A stretch of DNA of 64,000 nucleotides, from positions 4,407,001-4,471,000 of the forward strand of contig OX335653.1 of the NCBI GenBank assembly GCA_946894095.1. Direction: 5' to 3'. Under the pieces are notes generated by a model. It was not told where the DNA came from, ran no database searches, and saw only the letters and a list, made by a program, of their open reading frames with translations. Position numbers and translations under genes: made by a program. This DNA is from Incurvaria masculella. Taxonomy: Eukaryota > Arthropoda > Insecta > Lepidoptera > Incurvariidae. Positions 20,404 through 32,452 of the stretch are shown here, piece by piece. Numbering within the stretch: position 1 is the first letter of the stretch; each line of letters begins with the position of its first letter.

Positions 20404-22011
20404 TGTTTTTCGTCGAATGCTCCTGCAGTTGTTTACCGGGTTTTCCGTTTTGGACTTGGAATGGTGAAATTATGTTGAATGTTTACGTATGATACTGTAA
20501 GTAGGTGCTCTTAAATTTGGTAGTGAACCATCACGGATGGTTCCAGCTTTGATTTATTGGATGAAACCCGATTATTTTAGTCCTAACCAAACCCTAAACA
20601 ATTCATCAACCAGACGAGAAGAAACAAGCGATCTGGTCAAAATGTTTAGGTCTAAATCTTTATCTACGCTCTCCAATTGTTTCACGGAGTTACTTGTCCA
20701 TGAGAACTCCTATTTCTATGAATCAAACATGTAATTGAATTTGAAACGTTACATTAAAAGCTTAATGTAGTTCTGAATGGATTTTTCTACCAGGTGGTTA
20801 TTTTGTAACAGTAAAATTACAGCTGACTACAAATAAGGCGTGCAACTTTTCAGTTTCAAGAGGTACAGGAATTTTAAGAATGGATAAAATACTAAGACTA
20901 GAAACAGTTTTTACACATTTAAGGAAACAGTAAGAGAAAACAGTTATTGCACACCGTTAAAAAAACCATGAAAAGATACAGTACCATTGAATGTTTAAGG
21001 CTAACTGTTTTCACTCAGTTAGTGTAACCGATTTACTTAGTTGGCTCTATTTTAACGTTGCAAGACGGTTGTTATTATTGCAATTACAGTTAGATGCACT
21101 GGTTTTTTTTTTCAGTGTAGGAATCAGATTTACGACGATGATATCTGTTCTGGATATTTCAGAACAGATGTCGTAACCAAGCATTTTTCTAATTATTTTC
21201 GAAATGTTAATACAATGCTTCATTGCAATGACATTTCGTTGCATAACCTCCAATTAATAAGATAACGCTAAAGTCGTTTTTATGACACCCATAAAATATT
21301 AATAAGATAACCGTTTCAAAATCATCTGATCCGCCACACCTGTTCTTTTCACAAAGCGCTACTGTTCAATCGGTTAAAATTACTGTTTAATGCTAACTGT
21401 TTTCGCTCATTCAGGTATACTTACCGCAATACATTAATAGTAATTGCACATATTATTTTTCAGTGTATGCTCTAACGTAGATGTGTAACCTCAAATTAAT
21501 GTATGCATGTTCTATATTTTGCCTCCGGCTGTAGCTGTATGTTTAAGATAGAGACAGAGATTAAAAGAAATCTGTCAGACTGAAAAAACGGCATTACCCA
21601 TATTATAGTTCGAGTTCGGATGCGCACAACTTACACGCTCTCCTGAGATGCACTTGATAAAGAAGCAAGCTGGCAAGCGGGTTAGGATGGAAAATAAATA
21701 CTACTGTCCTGGGTGTATCGTGCCTCTCTGCGTGCCAGTTTGTATGAAAATATGCATAAATGCGACTATATTGTGTAGGTAGATAAGTGCGTATTTATAT
21801 TTTTTTTATTTTGGAGCACTTAATTTTGTAAACATAAAATAATTTAATAATACATTTGTTTTATTATTTTAACAACATTGTAACCAACAAAAACCAAAAA
21901 TTACTGAGTGTATGTCGGACCACGCGAAGTGAAGGGTTCCGTAGTCGGAGAGAACCTTACTCAAAAGATTCCATATCTCAAAAAATGTACGATGCATTTT
22001 ATTCAAACCAA

Positions 22012-22294
22012 TTTTTAGGGTTCCGTACTCGAAGGGTGCCAACGGAACCTTATTACTAAGCCTCCGTATACGCTGTATTACGCCGCTGTATCCCATGAAC
22101 CTTAATAGGTAGGCAGCTGAAATGTTCACAGAGTGTGTATTTATTTTGCCGCTATAACAAAAAATAGGTAAAATTTAAAAATAATCAAAGATAAAAGGGA
22201 TCTCCATAAAAAAACGTGACTTTTATAGTAAAATCTTTTACGATGGTATGGAACCCTTCGAGTACGAGTCCGACTCGCAATTGGCTGGTTTTTC
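22012..22294 (-). repeat. interspersed (GGAC)n repeat, copy 3, minus strand, minisatellite lost
   Basis: TTTTTAGGGTTCCGTACTCG, AAGGGTGCCAACGGAACC, CCCATGAACCTTAATAGG and GAGTCCGACTCGCAATTGG follow the order of copies 2 and 4. The GTCC repeat in the middle has been replaced by a short unrelated stretch. A second partial start with AAGGGTTCCGTAGTCGG lies at 21932-21948. Confidence 0.6.
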
Positions 22295-22686
22295 CTCAAA
22301 GTTATATTCTATACGTTAAAGTTATATGTTATACCTTAATTATTTTAACTTACAAATACTTGAACCAAAAAGTATATTTTCAACCTCTATATCACTAACA
22401 GAACTTCTCGTCCTTGCTTCCATGTTTCATGTACGGTGTGCCATCCCTAATTTTGATTTTTTTCGTAATATCCCTACACTATTGTACAGCGTTTCATCAA
22501 GAACACTTTGCTCCAAATTTAGTGCCAATAATCTCCGAGTAACGGTGACATACGGATGGACATACAGAAGGCCAAAACAAAAGCGTAAGGGTCCTGTTTT
22601 TTACTTTCATTTTCAGAACCCTTATAATAATAGCTTAAATACCTTGGACACACTTGACAAATAATTATGACATATCTCTATATCAG

Positions 22687-22925
22687 ATTCAACCTACGAA
22701 ATCATACCGAGCCAACGAGGCGGTAGCATCTTGGTCTGCGACGGCTACACCTACTCGATGATGACCAGCAAGAACCGCTGGTACTGTTCCAAGCGAGCCA
22801 GGGGAGGATGCAAGATCCGCGTATCTATGGACGACTCCGGTGTCATTACTTCATTCGACGGCGGAGAGCACAACCACCCGAAACCGCACCTTTACCGATC
22901 TCAAGGAGGAATCGTTATAATTTAG
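22687..22925 (+). CDS. mod(mdg4): alternative terminal exon E13, FLYWCH finger
   Basis: The acceptor is TATATCAG, phase 1. The exon reads STYEIIPSQRGGSILV, GYTYSMM, RWYC, a seven-residue knuckle (CSKRARGGC), KIRVSMDD, EHNHPKPHLY and an IVII stop. It lacks the second Cys of the C-x-C doublet, as E14 does, and shares HPKP with E14, so E13 and E14 form a sub-pair inside the C-x-C block. The tail is hydrophobic instead of the basic (Y/V)-(I/V)-R-I. Confidence 0.85.
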
Positions 22926-23639
22926 TGACGCCGAAACAAGGCAGTGTAATCTTTGTAGGGTTTATCGACTAGTGACGCCCATGCAAAGCAATTTTTGTAG
23001 GGTTTATCGATACAAAATGCGTATGTGAATTGTATTTGATTGTCAGTGCAACAGTGTTTGCACAATATGTTATGTGTTAATTTATGTAAAAGAAGAATAT
23101 TAAGTCATGCGAAAAATACCACCACTCTCTCTATTTGAAAATATCTCAATTTCGCACAATTTTTTAATATAAATGAAAAATATTTCTACTAAACCCTTAT
23201 CAAAATATTGAAATTCAAAACTTGTTTGTAAAAGCACCAGGATTTTTGTGGTTAGTTTGCTTCTTTCTCAAAAGTTTCGAAAAAAATATTAACGCTTTTC
23301 GGGTAGCATTTTCAAGCTTAACTGCGTTCTTTAGATATTAACTATTTTTTCTAGGACTAATTACGAAAGCATTTTAATATGGATTTTTTAAGCCGGTTAA
23401 AGTTTCTCAAAACACCTGTAAACAGGTAGAAAGTCCTAGGGTTAAATCTAACGGAGCATGAAAGGCACTTGCTTTCTTTCTTTGGAAGTGGAACAGTTCA
23501 TGACCTATAGAGTTTGGTATTTGAACCGACCGCGACATGTCGACGTGTAATATATTTGTAAGTTTGTTTATAACTCTTTGAATAAAGTGAATTATGTTAA
23601 CTTTTGTCGTTTTTCGGATGTAACTACCGACGTACCTGG
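22926..23639. other. AT-rich spacer after E13
   Basis: A short direct repeat, TTTGTAGGGTTTATCGA, occurs twice (about 22952 and 22996), each preceded by AGTGACGCC or GTGACGCC. Otherwise the spacer is AT-rich with no gene recognised. Confidence 0.4.
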
Positions 23640-23990
23640 TCTTAACGTGGTCTTGTCTAGATTAGTAATGAGGACTGCTTGGCTCCTTGGACTGGATACA
23701 GCGCCGTTCTGTGCATCTCTCTCTGTGTTTTATTTGTTAATGATCTTCAGAGATGCATAACGCCATCCCTCCATTTATTTTCTACTATCGCTCAACGCGC
23801 AACAGGTCACTTTTGACGTTCCTTGAATAAGAACGAATCGTTCCTATTAATCCTTTATTTAGGGTCGGTAAACCATGGAATGCACTCGATTCCGAGGTTA
23901 TTGCCCCAAAGTACAACCTGGGGTCCTTAAACATGTTGTGAAGAAGCACCTGGCCGGCCGGCATGGTTTTAGCAGCCTCTGTTAAAGTTC
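23640..23990 (+). pseudogene. decayed C-terminal fragment of a non-LTR retrotransposon reverse transcriptase
   Basis: Across frames the segment reads WLLGLDTAP, then RVGKPWNALDSEV and APKYNLGSLN. This follows the conserved tail of jockey- or CR1-like polymerases (LDSIQRRAV, RIWNSLP, YNLGxFK), also seen in the better-preserved copy at 56849-57262. Frameshifts and stops make it non-functional. It is 5' truncated and lies between E13 and E14. Confidence 0.5.
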
Positions 23991-24275
23991 GAAAGCCTAC
24001 TGGCATTGTCGGACATACTGCAAACACCTATTGGCTTTGGTTTTTTCAATACAACTATATAATTGTAGTAAAGAGTCGACGAAGGGATTCGTCGTTCGTG
24101 GCTCTAATTACACGTAAAAGTATTCCTTTTTTAATTCTATGTACTGTTACATAAAAAAAACATATCCCACTCCAACGAGATCGTTTAACGGTCATCGAAC
24201 ATGACACAAAACGTATACAGATATACATCACACACTGTAATGAAATAACTTTGATTTTTACATTTACCTTTTTAG

Positions 24276-24514
24276 ATTATTCCTACGAAATAATGCTAAG
24301 ACAACGAGGGGGTAGTATATTGGTCTACGATGGCTACACCTACTCGAAGACGAGCAGCACAAGGCGCTGGTACTGTTCCCGGAGGCAGACCAAATGTTGC
24401 AAGATGCGTATATCGATTCACGACGGTGTTGTTATAGCGCTGGACGGCGGAGAGCACAATCATCCTAAACCGAAACTTCACCGTAAATCTGATGGTAGGA
24501 TTGTTGTTGATTAG
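24276..24514 (+). CDS. mod(mdg4): alternative terminal exon E14, FLYWCH finger
   Basis: The acceptor is TTACCTTTTTAG, phase 1; TAG is used where most exons have CAG. The exon reads YSYEIMLRQRGGSILV, GYTYSKT, RWYC, a seven-residue knuckle (CSRRQTKCC), KMRISIHDG, EHNHPKPKLH and an IVVD stop. An extra Cys sits beside the second ligand. Its SILVYDGYTYS core matches E13. The acidic last residue is unique in the array. Confidence 0.85.
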
Positions 24515-25293
24515 TTATTTTGAATTCAAATTTTATTCAAAAAAATTTCAGTCGTGACTGCCGCCTCTACCACAGAATGCCTATACTGTCCTCTATATTT
24601 GTTTCATACAAAAAATATACAACAATGATAACTTGTTTCTTACTTACTAAATAAGAAGAATACAGGTAAATCAAGGTATTCCCGAAAGGATAAGTTCGTA
24701 AGATGTGTATTTTTAGAGTTATTTGAAAAAATATCACCGCAAAAACTGATAGAATAACTAGCACAGAAACCACGTGCGTAGAGCCCAACGTCCGGGGCGG
24801 CACTAATCGGCAGAGATCAGAAAACAAACGATAAAGGCGACCTCCGTACGCACTGTATTTGCATTAGGGTCCATTATTAAATGCGCTTTCAGAATCGATT
24901 TTGCAGCTTGATGGCGAGCGCGAGGAAGCAAAATATTGTTTTCGATTTATAAAATCTATTTTTCGCGAATTCATATATTTTTTACGGTTATTCACTAGAT
25001 AAATATGTAATCTTGTACTATAAAAAAGAAAATTGTATAAATCATGAATAATTTCCAAGCGCTGGAACGAAAACCTAGTAAATAGGCGTCTGCAAACTTT
25101 TTTTTTTTTGAAGAATATGCGCATCGCATTAAAACCGTTTTACGGTCATACACTAGATAATAGTCCAAACTTTGATATATATTTTTTTACTGGTGTTTAT
25201 TCTTAACCGACGCTGAAATAACCATTGAAATAACGCCAAAATATCGTAAAGTTAGCGTCAATGGGCGTCTTAAATATATTTTATTTTATTTAA
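24515..25293. other. AT-rich spacer after E14
   Basis: The spacer has only short ORFs. A T-run at 25099-25110 and A-rich patches are the only structure seen. Confidence 0.4.
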
Positions 25294-26089
25294 TACTAGC
25301 AGCCCGTCCCGGCTTTGCACGGGCATAATATCATTTAAAACAATTTTATTTTGGCACAATGATACACAAATAAACCCTTTTGTACGTAGAGTTCCTACAT
25401 TGAAATATTTCAAATAAAAAAAACTTAGATATTATTATTAGACCGATCGCTGCTAAATTCAAAGTGCTATAGGGAGAACCGCGGCCTCCGACGCACTATT
25501 TATAGGCACGCTCCCGCCGCCCCGACCGGCCGGTACCGCCGCAAACGCTACGTCCCGTAATTTTAAAATCTGTAATATCTTCGAAAATATTCATTTAAAT
25601 CAGATGCTGTAAAGGGCTATATAGATCTATATTAAATCAAAAATGTATTTAAGGTATTTAATTGGATAAGGATTAATGGTGTATTGATTAAAATCGCTTC
25701 GAAAATTAGCCATTATTTGTCATAAAAAGTAAATGACAAAAAAGAAAATATTGTGGGGTATCCATAAAAGATAGACACATACCATCGCGGAGTTTTCTGT
25801 AGATCTTTTCAATGTGTACAATACTTAGTACATTATTTTGATAAATCTCGTAGGGTTCAGCCTGCGTTTGCAATGTAAGCGGAAAAAAAATATTTTTTAC
25901 GACATCACATTGGAAACATCAAAAATAACAGTATTTCTCCAATATTTAATGGATGTTATTATACATATAAACCTCTTCAATCACTCTATCTATTAAAAAA
26001 AACCGCATCAAAATCCGTTGCGTAGTTTTAAAGATTGAAGCATACATAGGGATATAGGGAAATAGGGACAGAGAAATCGACTTTGTTTT
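25294..26089 (+). repeat. dispersed repeat with CCCGGCTTTGCACGGGC start
   Basis: It starts TACTAGCAGCCCGTCCCGGC and ends near GGGACAGAGAAATCGACTTT. These are the ends of a very common lepidopteran dispersed repeat, probably the remains of an RTE-like retrotransposon or a dependent element. A related 3' end (CGGTTCAGCGGTTTAGACGT, then CAGACAGAACTAGTTACTTT) lies at 61045-61110. There is no intact coding sequence. The spacer 26090-26430 is AT-rich. Confidence 0.5.
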
Positions 26090-26430
26090 GAAGACACCTT
26101 GCAGCTTATCTTAAATTATTTCATCATGTTGCTTATATGTTTTTAAGCTAAGAAGCCTTACAGATTTTAATTTGTTTTAGATTTTAATTTAATCAATATT
26201 GCTTTTTTAAGACAATAGAAAAGTTTCATGTTTTACGAATTGCTAAAATGTCTTACGACTGTATAATTTAGATCTTGCAACGTTCTACAACCGTATGTGT
26301 GGTAGATGATATCGTTCAGGTTTCGAATGCTAGTGTCGACCGATCGTAAAAGTATTGGTCTCGCAAGTTGGCCACATCACATGTTCCTTGGAAATGTGGA
26401 AATACTGAAACTGATATGTTTTTGATCTAT

Positions 26431-26595
26431 TTTTTTATAAGACAGTAGGTTCGAATCCTGCTTGAGACGAAAGTCCAGATCAAGTTTCCAATTATTTTCC
26501 AAATCAGATACAATGCCCTAATGTGGATGTCGTTGAATAACTATAAATTAATGAGATAGCGGTAATTTCGCATCCATTAAATACATCAAATATGA
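26431..26595 (+). repeat. second SINE-like family (SINE-B), copy 1
   Basis: A B-box-like GGTTCGAATCC is followed by TTATTTTCCAAATCAGATAC, AATGCCCTAATGTGGATGTCG, and a tail with AATGAGATAGCGGTAATTTC and ATTAAATACATCAAA. The same body recurs at 26778-26910 and partly at 17050-17190 and 21195-21300. No clear A box was resolved. Confidence 0.4.
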
Positions 26596-26777
26596 AGTTA
26601 AATCAGGGCTGACTCTAGTGTGCGTTACAAAAATCTATTTTGGTGACGGCGGCGGCAACAGGTGACGATAGATATTATCAATCATTGCTGTCAAAGTGCC
26701 TTAGACCATCTAGTAGTAAATAGGGGAAACATTGTGTCGATTTGAAATAATCGAAAAATTATTTAGCTGACGTAATT

Positions 26778-26910
26778 CTTCTAAGCGGTAGAGCAGTGAA
26801 CATGTTACCCAAAGGTGGCACGTTTGAAACATGCTCCAGACGAATGTCCAACGTTATTTTCGATTATTTTCAAAATCTGCAATGCCTCAATGTAAATATC
26901 AGGCTACGTG
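26778..26910 (+). repeat. SINE-B, copy 2
   Basis: GCGGTAGAGCAGTG resembles a tRNA A-box region and CGTTTGAAACATG a worn B box. ATTATTTTCAAAATCTGCAA and TGCCTCAATGTAAATATC follow, as in copy 1. Confidence 0.4.
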
Positions 26911-27051
26911 TGTAGTGTAGGGAAAATAATGTGAATAATTTGTAAGTATATTTTTTCTCAATAAACTATTTATATTTACATTTCTTTCCTCTTTCTATTG
27001 ATAGGCCTCAAATTACTAAAATTATTGTTTTCAATGTAATGCATTAATTAT

Positions 27052-27590
27052 ATGAGGCGCCAAAATAAAGCCTGGTTATTGGCATTTACGGAAAAGGAGT
27101 CTGATGTACGGCTGCAAGCCCCTTCCATCTTTAACTATTGCCACATTCATACAATATACGAAAACTCACTGCGCGTTGCGACATGCCTTCGAAAAGGTGT
27201 GAACATTTGTGAATCTCACATTGATTGCGGCATTGTCATCGATGAGTTAGGTTCGCTTAGTGCAAGGCGTTTTTCACGACATGCAGCAATCAATGTTGTC
27301 ATCAGACGGTCGCTTGCTACCGTCCACATACCGGCAATCCTCGAGCCAATTGTGTCAAGAGACGATGGTAAGCGACCGGACGTAATATCAATGGTCTTTG
27401 GAGATTCGGCAAAGCACTCATATGGGTCGCTACTTGCGTGGACACCTTGGCTCTGTCGCATATCAATAAAAAGTCCTGCACTGCGGGAGCAGCAGCAACC
27501 ATGGCCGAAACTGTTTAAACCGGAAATAGCGCCATCTAAACCTCTAATGGTTATTGCAATATATGTAAGTACCATATACCAATGAACCAA
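27052..27590 (+). pseudogene. transposon-derived protein fragment with a PD-(D/E)XK-like motif, frameshifted
   Basis: The frame is open for 177 codons and contains ARRFSRHAAINVVIRRSLA, HIPAILEPI and SRDDGKRPDVISMV. A second frame then continues the homologous order with VATCVDTLALSH and TAGAAATMAETV before a stop. The series SRHxxxNDxIRR, LEP, RDDGKRPDG and (W/V)DATCVDTLAPSH is a conserved block I associate with repeat-encoded proteins in many invertebrates; the RPD...D-x-T arrangement recalls a restriction-like nuclease. The frame change and lost residues show it is decayed. The exact element class is not known to me. Confidence 0.5.
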
Positions 27591-27656
27591 TGAAAATGTA
27601 TGTGGCCCTAACATTTATAGGCATTTTTAAAATCCAACACTTGTTGTTTTCTAATG

Positions 27657-27760
27657 GACATGGATGGATTATACCAAACCTGCTGTCACGATATTCACTC
27701 AATACACTGGATTCCCGCAGGAATAAGGTACCATGTCAGGAACTTCCATTTATGAAAAAG
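27657..27760 (-). repeat. SINE-A 3' fragment, minus strand
   Basis: GACATGGATGGATTATACCAA, then CTGTCACGATATTCACTCAA and GGTACCATGTCAGGAACTTCC, match the complement of the last hundred bases of the full SINE. The following 27761-28127 contains nothing I recognise. Confidence 0.45.
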
Positions 27761-28127
27761 AGTACGTTTCAGTCTGCTTGGCGTTATGGGCATCCTCCAT
27801 TACACTCAGCAAGTTCAGTGGCCCGCAGCTTCCTGGCCGCTACTTCCGCCCGGCCTGACGAGACGGAGTGGGGATGTCGTCAGCGAACAACGTGAACATC
27901 ACGTCCGATTTCTACTCCTCTGGATGTCATGCCAGGGTTTGAATGATGAATGGGTTTGGTGATGGCCAAATATAAGACGCTGGCAATAGTCAAACGCGCA
28001 GAGAAGTCCCGCCCCTCCACCGAGAACACCGAGACGTCTTTTGAAATGTCTTTCGTGGATTGGATTATACGTAAAACTGTTGATTTTTTAAATTCTTTTT
28101 AAATTACTTTTGAACGGCTCTTTGAGG

Positions 28128-28480
28128 GTGCCGAGCCTCCTTCATATGCTTGAGGTCATGGGTTCAATTCCCTAACTCGTTCATGCACCTCTTTATTTTC
28201 TTTCTGAGTTAGATAAATGAATTTTGTCACTTATATAAGCTCTTCCATGTACAACTGTAGGTCTCCTTCCCCTACAAGGTTAGGGCCCAGCTTAGTACCA
28301 TGACATTAGATGAAAGTATGGTCAAAGCAGCAATGAAAATTTGTCTTCACTAAGTGTAACGTTAATCCAGCCGGGTCGATATCATCAACGCGATGGTATC
28401 GATTAACGTGAAAATGTTGTCGAAGCGGCAATGAAGTTCCCTATGCTTCCATTCAGTTCAATGTAAACTGTGCTGATAGA
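28128..28480 (+). repeat. SINE-A, plus strand, degraded
   Basis: The B box GGGTTCAATTCC is at 28160-28171. It is followed by TTTCTTTCTGAGTTAGATAA, a diverged GAGCTGC-like block, and GTCGAAGCGGCAATGAA near 28417-28433. The middle is partly duplicated (GGTCAAAGCAGCAATGAAAA at 28320). Confidence 0.55.
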
Positions 28481-28627
28481 GGGCACCTTACTCCTTTCGA
28501 ACGATTGTATCAAAGTACCATTTCAACTGTACGAAAAACGAACAAACAATTTCCGGCCTTAAAAGAAAATGCTTCAACCTGTCCATACCTAACCTAAACG
28601 GGATATGCCTTTTTATTTGATTCGCAG

Positions 28628-28905
28628 ATAATTCATATGAAATAATACCAACAAATCGTGGCGGCTACTTATTGCTCTATCAAGGTCACACTTTCCGAAG
28701 GATGACGAGCAAAAAGCGCTGGTACTGCTCTAAGATAGACGCCGGCTGCAGCTGCAAGCTGACCCTAGACGACGCTACCGGTGACATTACTGCCGTGGAG
28801 GGTGAGCACGCGCATGCGCCATCGAAGCTATTTCGGTCCACGGACGGGACTACTGTCGTGAAACGCACTTCTTTTGTCCCTCTCACGTTCTTTACTGCTG
28901 CTTGA
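28628..28905 (+). CDS. mod(mdg4): alternative terminal exon E15, FLYWCH finger with an extended tail
   Basis: The acceptor is TTTGATTCGCAG, phase 1. The exon reads NSYEIIPTNRGGYLLL, GHTFRRM, RWYC, CSKIDAGCSCKL, EHAHAPSKLF. Where E16 and E17 stop shortly after (V/L)VR(I/L), this exon runs on through VVKRTSFVPLTFFTAA before TGA. The roughly 14-residue extension is hydrophobic and looks like loss of the ancestral stop. The finger itself is intact. It is a close paralogue of E16. Confidence 0.85.
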
Positions 28906-30419
28906 AATATCTAATAGCAGGAAATATATGTAAACCTCTTTTCTGTTCAAATGTGGATCGTTTCTGATACTTAGGACGTAAGTATCAGATACGGAGGGAA
29001 CTGTCACATCCTTCGGTACCATTTATTGGATAATTTGGCAAAGATCCACCTGCTTCGTGGTTTAGAAACGTCACGACGAATCTGAAAACCTGATAGACTG
29101 TTGAGAACCTCTTCCCTGGATCGAAAGAATGGGACTGTAAATCATCAACATCAATGGAATTTTCTTTTCCGAACTTAATGGTAAGGAAATTTAAACCTAT
29201 TACAATTAAAAATAAGAGCGAATTCGGTTGCGAGCCAGATATTTTCTTTAGCAAGCACAACGAGTGACTACTGCCAACTTTCGTTGGTTTTCAGCCAATT
29301 CAAAACCTTATGATTTTTTTTAGGGAATTGCTTTCAAGCAACATCCTTTCATCACTCTAGTAATTTTCCATTCCCCTTAAATAATTTTACCTATATATTA
29401 TGTGTTCATACGAATAATATAAGATTACATTATAGATATAATAATAATATATATATAGATATAATAATATAATATAATAATATAGATTGTAACCTCGAAG
29501 TCAATGCATAGTGCTCATCAATAGTGTTCCTAAAATAATTCATGTAAAAATTAAAAACTAAAGCACTAAATATTTTTTCCTTACTATTTCGGTTAACTTT
29601 GTGTTCCACTGTAAGTTTCTTCTTAGCATACAAACAAATCCATCCTCATAGCTGACCTAGCTATGGACGGATAGCTGGTAAAATCGTAAAGAAGGAAAAT
29701 GGGGGCCTGCGTCTATTGTCGCCCCGTGTTCGTACCCGTACACAACATCAATATTTTTGACCGGAATTTTAGATTTCACGTCTCCAAATTCACATGGAAT
29801 GTTCTCTGACTTTGTTTTTTTCAATTTGTAATAATATTTATAGCATAGCGTGCAACGTGTGTGTCGACTTGATACACAAGCAAACTGGTCAGTGGGTAAG
29901 GGAGGACATACTACTGTCTTCAGTTTGTTGTACATTTCTGCGTGCCAATTTGCTTAAAAATATTACCCGGTATTTTAACTAATGGAAGAGCCCCATCGTT
30001 CGATCATCGGTGACGCTTATACATATTTTTAGTGGTGTCTATGGAAGCAACAAAAGTTAAAATTAAAACCTATGCCTTTGACAAATAAACATCCCCAAGT
30101 GTATATCGCTTAAAATTCCGGCCGGTAAGGTTTTTACTATGTAATAGTTTTGTAGTTATCGCACTGAATATTGACGGTAATTAAAATAATATTTTTCTAC
30201 ATGCATGCTGTATTCGCAAAATGGATTTATGTGAGTACCGAGTTAACCTCAACGTAAAGTTTTATTCTACACTTGCAGCATTTTCTTAGGATTGGATAAA
30301 ATAATTGTAAACCCACTATTAATACATTTAAATGCTAACAAAAATATCTGCTTATCATAAAAAGAAAGGATCTATCCTGACCCATAACAAAAACACGTTG
30401 TACGTTATTTTCTTTGCAG
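28906..30419. other. AT-rich spacer between E15 and E16
   Basis: An (ATA)n/(TATA)n low-complexity run lies at about 29430-29485. The remainder has only short ORFs. A GCCGGTAAGG patch near 30121 is unremarkable. Confidence 0.4.
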
Positions 30420-30658
30420 AGAAATCATATGAAATATTACCAACCAATCGTGGAGTCCATTTACTGCTATACCAAGGCCACACTTTCCGGAGAATGTCAA
30501 GCAAGAAGCGCTGGTACTGCTCAAAGATAGATGCCGGCTGCAGCTGCAAGCTGACCGTAGACGCCGCTGCCGGTGTCATTACTGCCGTGGAGGGAGAACA
30601 TGCGCATGCGCCGCCGAGACTGTTTCGGACTGCGGCCGGGATTCTTGTGCGTCTATGA
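30420..30658 (+). CDS. mod(mdg4): alternative terminal exon E16, FLYWCH finger of the C-x-C subgroup
   Basis: The acceptor is ATTTTCTTTGCAG, phase 1. The exon reads KSYEILPTNRGVHLLL, GHTFRRMSSKKRWYC, CSKIDAGCSCKL, VDAAAGVITAVEG, EHAHAPPRLF and a LVRL stop. It is nearly the same as E15 from the GHTFRRM turn onward. RGVH replaces RGGY in the N-terminal loop, a likely specificity-determining change. Confidence 0.87.
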
Positions 30659-32224
30659 GAAGTAAGTTTTGTCAAATTGAAACTGAAAAAATATCTCACA
30701 AAAAGTTCGCAGTTTATAAAAGGTTGATTGCTATTTTTAACCGAATTAAAAAAAAAGGAGGAGGTTCCCAATTTGACTGGATTTTTTCGAATGATGTAAA
30801 CCAATTTTTTAGTAATCATTTCTTACCACTTCCTAATATAATCATCAGATGAAGGTACTTTATATTTAAACATTTAAGCAGTTATGTTTAGATGTAATTA
30901 ACTGGTACATTACAAATATTTTAATGAAAATATTAAGTAATTATTATACAAAACTGGCGTCTAAAGTTTTTATTACTCGACTGTACCCTTCGCATGCTCG
31001 GACTCCGTGTGTATTACGATCCGCCATACAGACCGGAGTCTTCTGTTATTACCCTATTTAAGTTTTAATAAATTGGTGCGTAATTGAAAACGGAGGTGAA
31101 CTTAAGGCGCTAGGACTAGCCAACTACTCGCGCCATACAAATTCACTTTTTAACAAATGTAATAATATGTAGTGAAACGCTTCAGCAAATCCAAATAGAA
31201 CTCCAGACTGATAATGGATTGTTAATATTTTTTGATTCCATCATCTATTTAAATAATAATAAAAATAAAAAAGTTGATTTTTCTCATTAGAAATCTGAAA
31301 GAAGAATTTCAAGATATAAGCAAAAACAGCAAATATGCATAAACAAAAAACTCCATTTGCTTTTAGATTTCTACATTTAGTCAAAAAAGTTCGGAAATGG
31401 ACACCGTTTCCGCAATGTATTTTGTATAGAAAAAGGAAACATACATTAACGAAAATAGGTTGATTTCTAGACAAGGAATCAAATATTGTAAGAATGACAC
31501 TTATAATCGTCAGACTTAGTTAGTTAACTTGGGGTGCCTCGTCTAACTTTGCGATTTGGCTAGTACCAGGGCCTTAAAGAAGCATAGAGGAACCCGCAAA
31601 TTCTTCTATTGTTAGCAAAAAAAGAATGTAAGTAAGATATTTTTATGTTTATTCATAAGCGAGGCGCTGAAGGCACTATGTATATTATTGATCTGTCATC
31701 AAGCAAAATTTCGTTTTGATTTGAGCGTCAGACACTCTCAAAACGTTGGAAAAAGTCCGCTAAGTGTAGAGAGGATCCAGCCATTGCATCTGTCACTGTA
31801 AACCTCATGGCTTCACCTGCAGCGCCTTCGCAGTCTGCTGCTCAAAAAAACAAGCAGTCGAATTTGTCTGCCGGGTCATTGTCACCCTCATGATCATCTA
31901 TTATGCGATGGGTTCTTGCCCTTCGCTTGATTGCCTCTGGTAACTACTGAATATTAAGACCTGGAATTCGCTCACCATAACTAACTAACATTCATCAACC
32001 CATAAAGCGGAACAAGTATGAGAATATATGTTGGGACTTGTTTTAGTTTTGGCCGGTATATGGTCAGCCTTGGTAAACTAGTTGCGCGACGTCTCGGCGT
32101 TGGTACATCGCGGATAAAAAAGGCTGGGCGCGGTAATATACTCAGCGAGCTTAGTTTTTTATCTGTGGGATTAGACTGGCTGTAGGGCTGTGTTTTCCTT
32201 ACTTACTATGTTGTACCTAGCGAC
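30659..32224. other. AT-rich spacer between E16 and E17
   Basis: A short AAAAAAAGGAGGAGGTTCCCA module at about 30750 belongs to the family seen at 11560 and 33040. Nothing else is recognised. Confidence 0.4.
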
Positions 32225-32370
32225 CATTGACGAATGAAAGATGATCGAAGCGGAAATGCGAGCTGTTTCGTAGTTCGGAAGACGTGTTAGACTGTAGGTC
32301 TTCTTTCCCTACTCGGCGGGTGGTCTAAGCCCATCCGGGTTGTTACCATCGCGTTGGGTGAAAGATGTTT
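32225..32370 (+). repeat. SINE-A body fragment, plus strand
   Basis: ATGCGAGCTGTTTCGTAGTTC, TCGGCGGGTGGTCTAAGCCC and GTTACCATCGCGTTGGGTGAA follow the order of the SINE body. The tRNA-like head and 3' tail are missing. Confidence 0.5.
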
Positions 32371-32452
32371 AAAACTGCAATTAACCGTTCTTCGTGATTT
32401 CCAATTACGTAAAGATAACCACTTCAAAAAAACAACTGTATTCTCGTTGCAG

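Noticed and set aside
27216..27614. 132-codon minus-strand ORF
   Set aside because: It is the complement of the decayed transposon protein read on the + strand, whose motif order is recognisable.
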